DNA of 32,147 nucleotides from Hyphococcus sp. Its GTDB lineage: Bacteria; Pseudomonadota; Alphaproteobacteria; Caulobacterales; Parvularculaceae. Under the pieces are notes generated by a model. That model made no database searches. It saw only the letters and a list, made by a program, of their open reading frames with translations, and was not told the DNA's origin. The stretch is from contig JAJFGF010000041.1 of NCBI GenBank assembly GCA_021776245.1, positions 1-32,147 of the forward strand. The letters run 5' to 3'. Of this stretch, positions 27,148 to 32,147 are shown one piece after another. The position numbers were made by a program, and so were the translations under genes. The stretch's first letter is position 1. Each line of letters begins with the position of its first letter.

Positions 27148-29390
27148 AATTTTATTCCTCGCAGCCGCAGTGCGTTGCTGATCACCGAAACAGAGCTAAA
27201 GCTCATTGCTGCGGCGGCGATCATCGGGCTCAGCAAGATACCGAATGTTGGATATAAAATACCCGCGGCAATCGGCACGCCTGCGGTGTTATAGGCGAAG
27301 GCAAAGAAAAGATTCTGGCGGATATTGCGCATGGTCGCCCGGCTCAATTGGCGCGCTCGCGCGACGCCGCGCAAATCGCCTCTCATCAAGGTGATGCCGG
27401 CGCTTTCCATGGCGACATCCGTACCGGTTCCCATGGCGATCCCGACATCGGCCTGCGCCAGCGCCGGCGCATCATTGACCCCATCGCCAGCCATGGCGAC
27501 GATAGCGCCGCCGGCCTGGAGTTCCCGGACAATGCGGTTCTTGTCTTCGGGCGAAACATCTGCGCGCACGTCATCAATGCCGATCTTGGCCGCGACGGCC
27601 TCAGCAGTCTTTTGATTGTCGCCGGTCAGCATGACGACGCGGACCTCAGCCTTATGAAGGTTCTTGATGGCCTCAGGCGTTGTTTCCTTAATCGGGTCCG
27701 CAACGCCAATCATCCCGGCAGGCTTTTCATCGATTGCGACAAACATCACTGTCTGTCCCTCGCGCCGATAGATGTCAGCGCTGTCGGTGAGCGACCCATC
27801 CCACGCGCCGATACGTTCCATCATCTTGCGGTTGCCGATGGCGATTTTTTTGCCAGCGACGACGCCTTCTGCGCCTTCGCCGGTGATCGATCTGAAATCG
27901 GATGCAGCGTTGAAAGCAATGCCGCGCTCCTTTGCGCCGGCGACGATGGCCTGCGCCAGAGGATGCTCGCTCGCCGCTTCGACGGAAGCAGCGTTCGATA
28001 ACAGGGTTTGTGTTGTGACGCTCGCAACGGGTTCAGCCATCACAAGTTTCGGTTTGCCTTCGGTCAGCGTGCCGGTTTTATCGACGACAATGGTGTCGAC
28101 TTTTTCGAGAACTTCCAGCGCTTCGGCGTTTTTGATGAGAATGCCGTTCTGCGCGCCTTTGCCCGTCGCCACCATAATTGACATTGGCGTTGCGAGCCCC
28201 AGCGCGCAGGGACAAGCGATGATCAAGACAGCAACCGCATTGATAGTCGCAAAGGCCATGGCGGGATCGGGCCCAAACAAGCTCCAGACGATAAATGTTA
28301 CAGCAGAGATGAGAATAACGGCAGGCACGAACCAGCTGGCGACGCTGTCGGCAAGACGTTGTATCGGCGCACGGCTGCGTTGAGCCTCCGCCACCATACG
28401 AACGATCTGTGCAAGCACTGTATCCTCCCCGACGCGCGTCGCTTTGATGACAAGCCCGCCGGTCCCGTTCACCGTCCCCCCGGTAACCGGATCGCCCTTT
28501 TGCTTTTCAACGGGGATCGGCTCGCCGGTGATCATTGATTCGTCGACGGCGCTATGCCCCTCATCGACGATCCCGTCGGTGGGAACTTTTTCACCGGGAC
28601 GCACGCGAAGCCGGTCGCCTTGTCGGATATCATCGATCGATACATCCTCCTCGGTTCCATCCTCGGCGATGCGGCGCGCTGTCGGCGGCGCCAATTCCAG
28701 GAGCGCGCGAATGGCGCCGGAAGTCTGGCTGCGGGCGCGGAGTTCCATCACCTGACCCAGAAGCACCAGCGTTGTAATTACAGCGGCGGCCTCATAATAG
28801 ACCGCGACACTGCCGTCCTCGATGCGAAATGCATCAGGGAAGATCGCCGGCGCAATCGTCGCGACCAGCGAAAAAACATACGCGACGCCGACCCCAAGAC
28901 CGATCAGCGTGAACATATTGAGATTCATCGTACGCAATGATTGACCGCCACGCACAAAAAATGGCCAGCCGCCCCAGAGAACAACCGGGGTTGCCAATGC
29001 AAATTGGATCCACTGCGCCCATCCCGAAGGAACGAGGCTGTTGAACGGTTTGCCGGGCAAAATGTCGCCCATAGCGTACAGAAAAAGCGGCAGGGTCAGC
29101 GCAGCGCTTACCCAGAAGCGTCGCGTCATGTCATTGAGTTCGCTCGTGTCTTCTTCGGCCAGAGAGGCGCGTTCAGGTTCCAGCGCCATACCGCAAATCG
29201 GGCAGCCGCTTTTGCGGACGTCGCGCACCTGCGGGTGCATAGGACAGGTGTAGACGACGCCGTCGAAGCCAGGCGGGACTTTGTCATATTTGCCATCGAC
29301 GTGATCGGGCGCGCCTGAACCGGTACTGCACTGGCTGTGGGCGTCGCCCTGATCACCGTGTCTTTGTTTATGGCTGTGTGGTTTGGTCAT
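27144..29390 (-). CDS. copA: Copper-translocating P-type ATPase (748 aa)
   Basis: This is a P1B-type ATPase exporting copper from the cytosol. The His-rich N-terminus ([17 protein letters not shown]) leads to a heavy-metal-binding domain with YTCPMHP (47-53) and CPICGM (63-68), in place of the usual GMTCxxC domain. The metal path motif Cys393-Pro-Cys395 ([10 protein letters not shown]), the phosphorylated Asp437 (DKTGTLTEG), a TGE-type actuator motif (ITGEP) and [10 protein letters not shown] are all present. I prefer ATG 29390 because GGAG lies nine bases upstream; ATG 29405 is the alternative and has none. A CsoR-like operator lies 67 bp upstream. Whether Cu(I), Cu(II) or Ag(I) is favoured cannot be told. 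Confidence 0.95.
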   Translation of the reverse strand: MTKPHSHKQRHGDQGDAHSQCSTGSGAPDHVDGKYDKVPPGFDGVVYTCPMHPQVRDVRKSGCPICGMALEPERASLAEEDTSELNDMTRRFWVSAALTLPLFLYAMGDILPGKPFNSLVPSGWAQWIQFALATPVVLWGGWPFFVRGGQSLRTMNLNMFTLIGLGVGVAYVFSLVATIAPAIFPDAFRIEDGSVAVYYEAAAVITTLVLLGQVMELRARSQTSGAIRALLELAPPTARRIAEDGTEEDVSIDDIRQGDRLRVRPGEKVPTDGIVDEGHSAVDESMITGEPIPVEKQKGDPVTGGTVNGTGGLVIKATRVGEDTVLAQIVRMVAEAQRSRAPIQRLADSVASWFVPAVILISAVTFIVWSLFGPDPAMAFATINAVAVLIIACPCALGLATPMSIMVATGKGAQNGILIKNAEALEVLEKVDTIVVDKTGTLTEGKPKLVMAEPVASVTTQTLLSNAASVEAASEHPLAQAIVAGAKERGIAFNAASDFRSITGEGAEGVVAGKKIAIGNRKMMERIGAWDGSLTDSADIYRREGQTVMFVAIDEKPAGMIGVADPIKETTPEAIKNLHKAEVRVVMLTGDNQKTAEAVAAKIGIDDVRADVSPEDKNRIVRELQAGGAIVAMAGDGVNDAPALAQADVGIAMGTGTDVAMESAGITLMRGDLRGVARARQLSRATMRNIRQNLFFAFAYNTAGVPIAAGILYPTFGILLSPMIAAAAMSFSSVSVISNALRLRGIKL

Positions 29391-29456
29391 TTGCGGGTTC
29401 TCCATCGAGGATTCTCACGCCGGCGCGTGTTCGGCTGCAGGCGACGCGGTTTTACA

Positions 29457-29475
29457 TATACCCCCAGGGGGTATA
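29457..29475. promoter_or_regulatory. CsoR/RcnR-like operator palindrome
   Basis: TATACCCCCAGGGGGTATA is a perfect 19-bp palindrome around a central A. G/C tracts flanked by TATA are typical of operators of CsoR-family (DUF156) metal or stress repressors. It lies between the divergent copper ATPase and GST-like genes, so one dimeric or tetrameric repressor could control both. No csoR gene is in the window. Confidence 0.75.
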
Positions 29476-29477
29476 AT
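29472..29477 (+). promoter_or_regulatory. Candidate -10 element overlapping the operator, plus strand
   Basis: TATAAT is a perfect -10 hexamer overlapping the right arm of the palindrome. A TTTACA lies 15 bases upstream (29451-29456), a short spacing. It would start an RNA near 29484 toward the terminator and the GST-like gene. Confidence 0.4.
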
Positions 29478-29507
29478 AAAAGGGCTGATATTGATTTTTT
29501 ACTGAAA

Positions 29508-29546
29508 GCGCCCAAGCCCTTCAGGCTGGGCGCGCCAATTTTTTTT
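29508..29546 (+). terminator. Intrinsic terminator in the copper ATPase-GST divergent region
   Basis: The stem GCGCCCAAGCC (29508-29518) / GGCTGGGCGC (29524-29533) with one bulged A is followed by eight T's (29539-29546). No plus-strand gene precedes it: the neighbour on the left is read on the other strand. It can only act on an RNA starting in the roughly 70 bases after the operator. Confidence 0.8.
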
Positions 29547-29616
29547 AGTATTCGGCGCAATTGGAGCCGCGGCGGTTTATGGCCTAAATTTGTGGGAACC
29601 CTTTGGAGTATTTGCG

Positions 29617-30225
29617 ATGCAATTGATTGGCTTTATGGATTCACCGTTCGTCAGACGAGTTGCTGTCTCGGCGCGTTTCCTGGGTATCGAATACACACAC
29701 AAGGAGTTGTCGATTTTCAGTCAGTATGACGAGTTTCGACAAATCAACCCGTTGGTGAAAATACCGACAGTAATATGTTCCGATGGTCGTGTGTTGGTTG
29801 AATCGACATTGATTATCGAATATCTCGAATTGCTGTCTGGCAGGCGATTGGCGCCAGACCATGCAGACGGCCGGATTGCTTCGCTTCAAATCACCGGAAC
29901 GGCGCTGGTGGCGATGGAAAAAGTTGCACAGCTCATTTACGAGACGAAACAACGCCCGGTGGGGGTGCAGCATAGGCCATGGATAGATCGCTTGGTGCAA
30001 CAGCTTCGCGCTGCTGTTGACCTGATGGAAACCTATACTGCCGAGGGTGATCGCTGGTTGGTAGATTCGGCGATTTGTCAGGCAGATATTACAACCGCTA
30101 TAGCGTGGCGCTTTGTGCAAAATGTGACGCCAGAAAAAATCCCCGCCACGAATTACCCGAAGCTCAGCAAATTTTCGGACCGCGCCGAACGCCTGCCTGA
30201 ATTCATCGCCTGCCCAATCATGTAA
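29617..30225 (+). CDS. Glutathione S-transferase-like protein (202 aa)
   Basis: It has the two-domain GST layout: a thioredoxin-like N-domain (about 1-77) with the cis-proline Pro50 (VKIPTV) and the glutathione-contact pair Glu62-Ser63 (LVESTLIIEYL), then a helical C-domain. The likely active-site position is Ser9 in MDSPFVRRV. I chose ATG 29617 because GGAG is eight bases upstream and the fold starts there. It diverges from the copper ATPase and may share its operator, but a terminator (29508-29546) lies between. The substrate is unknown; maleylacetoacetate isomerase or stringent-starvation-like roles are less likely by sequence. Confidence 0.85.
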   Translation: MQLIGFMDSPFVRRVAVSARFLGIEYTHKELSIFSQYDEFRQINPLVKIPTVICSDGRVLVESTLIIEYLELLSGRRLAPDHADGRIASLQITGTALVAMEKVAQLIYETKQRPVGVQHRPWIDRLVQQLRAAVDLMETYTAEGDRWLVDSAICQADITTAIAWRFVQNVTPEKIPATNYPKLSKFSDRAERLPEFIACPIM

Positions 30226-30340
30226 TATCTATGGCGCCAGTTCGACCGATCCTTGCGCCGGTAAATTTCCGGGCCTTGCGTATTTCTTGTGCGGCGGCGT
30301 GGGCGGCGAAATTAAGTTTTGAATTAGAGGGACGCAGAAT

Positions 30341-31996
30341 ATGAGATATTCGATCTACGCGGCGGCGCCGGCAATCGCTCTTTTCGCCTGTTCTCCCGGC
30401 GCCGATGTAGAGTCTACGCCGGTTGACTCCAATGTTTCCGCCCAAGCCCATCAAGCATCCGGCGCGCAAAATTATACTCCGCAAGATTGGACTGCGATGT
30501 CGCTTCCCGAAATTGCCGGCGCATTAAATGCCGGCGAATTTACTGCCGAAAAATTAGTCGAAAGTTATCTTGACCGTATCGATCGAATTGATCGCGCAGG
30601 CCCGACATTGCAGACGATACTCACACTCAATCCCGATGCGCTCGATATCGCCCGCGCGTCGGACGCAAAACGTGCGTCGGGAGAGGCGCTCGGCCCGCTG
30701 CATGGCGTGCCGGTTTTGTTGAAGGATAATATTGAAACGCGCGACCCCATGGCGACGACAGCCGGGGCGCTGGCCCTCAAAGATAATGTGACCAGCCGCG
30801 ATTCCCCGCTCGTCGCTGGCTTGCGCGAGGCCGGCGCAATCATTCTGGGAAAAACAAATCTTAGCCAATGGGCGAATTTTCGATCGAATGATTCCATGAG
30901 CGGCTGGTCAGCCCTTGGCGGTCAGACCCGCAATCCGCATATGCTCGACCGAAACCCATGCGGATCGAGTTCCGGTTCCGGGGCGGCCATTGCAGCATCG
31001 CTCGCTGCTGGCGCTGTCGGAACAGAAACCAATGGCTCGATCATTTGTCCGTCTAATGTCAATGGCATTGTCGGCTTCAAGCCAACTGTCGGTCTCGTAT
31101 CTCAGCAATATATTGTGCCCATATCATCGTCGCAGGATACTGCGGGTCCCATGACCAAAACCGTGAAGGGCGCGGCAATGATGTTGAACGCTATGGCGAA
31201 CGGACCGGTGAAAACGGATTATGTCGCGGCCCTAAACGAAGCCGCACTTGATGGCGCGCGCATTGGCGTGTTGCGTTTTTCTGAGGGTTCTAACGCGGAC
31301 ATCATCGCGCGGTTTAATGACGCGCTCAAAGAGCTTAAAGGCGCTGGCGCTGTCCTTGTTGAAATTGAAAAATTTGACGCCCGCGATCAAGAGTTCAGGA
31401 GTAATTCTCGTAAGGTTTTGCGTCATGAATTCAAAGCAACGCTGAACGAATATCTTACGGATACAGCGCCGGCTGTACCGACGAGAACGCTTTCTGAATT
31501 AATTGCATTCAACAATGCCCATGCCGACATTGAGCTTGTGCTTTTTGATCAAGGCATTTTTGAAGCCTCACAACCGCTCGCGGGCCTCGATGATCCTGGT
31601 TATCTGGCGGCGCTTAAAGCAATACAAACAGCGACCCGGGAAAACGGGATCGATGCGCTTCTTTCTGAATACAATGTCGATATTCTGGTTTCTCCATCCG
31701 GGCCGGTCGCGCCGCCAATCGATCCGGTGAATGGCGATGTCTGGCCAAATTGGGCGGGCGCCGGGTGGCTGGCCGCTATTGCAGGATATCCTCATGTAAC
31801 AATTCCGATGGGTACAGTTCACGGCCTGCCGGTTGGTTTTTCGTTTATCGGCGCGAAAGATCAGGATGCGGCGGTTCTGTCGTTCGGTTATGCTTATGAG
31901 CAACGAACTGGATTGCGCGTGGAACCCCAATATCTGAAGAACGCGGAAGCGCGCGACGAAATTGCCGCCGCCATGCGCCGAAAAGCCGGTCACTAA
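30341..31996 (+). CDS. Amidase-signature family lipoprotein (551 aa)
   Basis: This enzyme of the amidase-signature family hydrolyses a C-N amide bond. A short signal ends in the lipobox LFAC, Cys17, so it is likely lipid-anchored in the envelope, unlike the cytosolic GatA. The Ser-cisSer-Lys triad is visible: Lys128 (LLKDNIE), the cis-Ser in GSSSGSG (208-214) and the nucleophile Ser233 in GTETNGSI. GAGG precedes the ATG. The C-terminus ends RRKAGH, and its last codons are part of a 15-bp tandem duplication running up to the IS element. The substrate is unknown; exported homologues are thought to act on peptides or small amides. Confidence 0.93.
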   Translation: MRYSIYAAAPAIALFACSPGADVESTPVDSNVSAQAHQASGAQNYTPQDWTAMSLPEIAGALNAGEFTAEKLVESYLDRIDRIDRAGPTLQTILTLNPDALDIARASDAKRASGEALGPLHGVPVLLKDNIETRDPMATTAGALALKDNVTSRDSPLVAGLREAGAIILGKTNLSQWANFRSNDSMSGWSALGGQTRNPHMLDRNPCGSSSGSGAAIAASLAAGAVGTETNGSIICPSNVNGIVGFKPTVGLVSQQYIVPISSSQDTAGPMTKTVKGAAMMLNAMANGPVKTDYVAALNEAALDGARIGVLRFSEGSNADIIARFNDALKELKGAGAVLVEIEKFDARDQEFRSNSRKVLRHEFKATLNEYLTDTAPAVPTRTLSELIAFNNAHADIELVLFDQGIFEASQPLAGLDDPGYLAALKAIQTATRENGIDALLSEYNVDILVSPSGPVAPPIDPVNGDVWPNWAGAGWLAAIAGYPHVTIPMGTVHGLPVGFSFIGAKDQDAAVLSFGYAYEQRTGLRVEPQYLKNAEARDEIAAAMRRKAGH

Positions 31997-32010
31997 AAAG
32001 CCAGTCACTA
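31981..32010 (+). repeat. 15-bp tandem duplication at the amidase 3' end
   Basis: AAAAGCCGGTCACTA (31981-31995) is followed directly by AAAAGCCAGTCACTA (31996-32010), one mismatch. Both copies carry an in-frame TAA or TAG after CAC, so the second is outside the gene. The second copy ends exactly at the TA where the IS630-type element begins. Confidence 0.85.
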
Positions 32011-32147
32011 GAGCATTTCGCGTTCGAATAGAGTCGACAGGGATTCCCTGGGCTTGCGAAGTGTGATTCCTGCTTGTCAGGAGGTTCGCCATGCCAAAGA
32101 GCTATTCACTTGATCTTCGCACCCGCGTTCATGCGTTTGTCGAAGCT
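32008..32147 (+). mobile_element. IS630-type insertion sequence, 5' end (right copy, partial)
   Basis: This is the inverted copy of bases 1-138. It begins at CTAG; the element itself starts after TA, with GAGCATTTCGCG as its outer end. It carries the AGGAGG ribosome binding site and the transposase start. The rest of the element lies outside the window. Confidence 0.8.
32091..32147 (+). CDS. IS630-family transposase, N-terminal fragment
   Basis: The nineteen codons seen read MPKSYSLDLRTRVHAFVEA, identical to the left-edge copy over the shared 18. AGGAGG lies about nine bases before the ATG. The helix-turn-helix and DDE domains are beyond the window edge, so completeness cannot be judged. Confidence 0.75.
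   Translation, partial: MPKSYSLDLRTRVHAFVEA

Overview
The window looks like chromosomal DNA of an alphaproteobacterium of the Caulobacterales / Hyphomonadaceae / Parvularculaceae kind. Pointers are a LexA with a GTTC-N7-GTTC SOS box, a lipoyl-domain-fused PdhB, a SecG with a long acidic tail, and gene blocks (trp-lexA, ppiD/tpiA, secG-pyrG, pdhB-pdhC) that neighbour each other in alphaproteobacterial genomes. The exact genus cannot be read from this sequence.

Layout. Both window ends lie in inverted copies of the 5' end of one IS630-type insertion sequence (1-138 and 32008-32147). From the left: lexA (-) with its SOS box; trpG-trpD-trpC (-); an inserted block with a divergent polysaccharide deacetylase (+), an FkbM methyltransferase (+), an HSL-type esterase (+) and an exported DUF885 peptidase-like protein (-); then ppiD-trpE (-), diverging from tpiA (+). 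tpiA is followed by a lipoprotein alpha/beta hydrolase and a second, membrane-anchored DUF885 protein, then secG and pyrG. After a strong terminator come an SDR oxidoreductase, a decayed DUF1330 gene, and pdhB and pdhC separated by a DUF805-GFA-DUF805 cassette. An intergenic stretch of about 630 bp with a promoter and a strong terminator precedes rplK-rplA. Convergent to these is a copper P-type ATPase-methyltransferase operon (-) with a CsoR-like operator. A GST-like gene and an amidase lipoprotein follow on the + strand.

How the genes work together. The housekeeping content covers SOS control, tryptophan synthesis (trpE, G, D, C), envelope protein folding and secretion (ppiD, secG), glycolysis (tpiA), CTP synthesis (pyrG), the E1-beta and E2 subunits of pyruvate dehydrogenase, and ribosomal proteins L11 and L1. 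Between them lie accessory genes for exported hydrolases (two DUF885 proteins, one hydrolase lipoprotein, one amidase lipoprotein), small membrane proteins and copper efflux. The syntenic backbone is therefore interrupted at several places, and genes often found in it (moaC/moeA, kdsA, eno, pdhA, nusG, rplJ) are absent from the window.

No CRISPR array, tRNA, rRNA, phage or defence island was seen. The most unusual signals are two orphan intrinsic terminators with promoter-like sequences just upstream (before rplK and before the GST gene), the repeated pairing of an alpha/beta hydrolase with a DUF885 gene, the cassette splitting pdhB from pdhC, and mosaic palindromic repeats, one of which overlaps the lexA stop codon.
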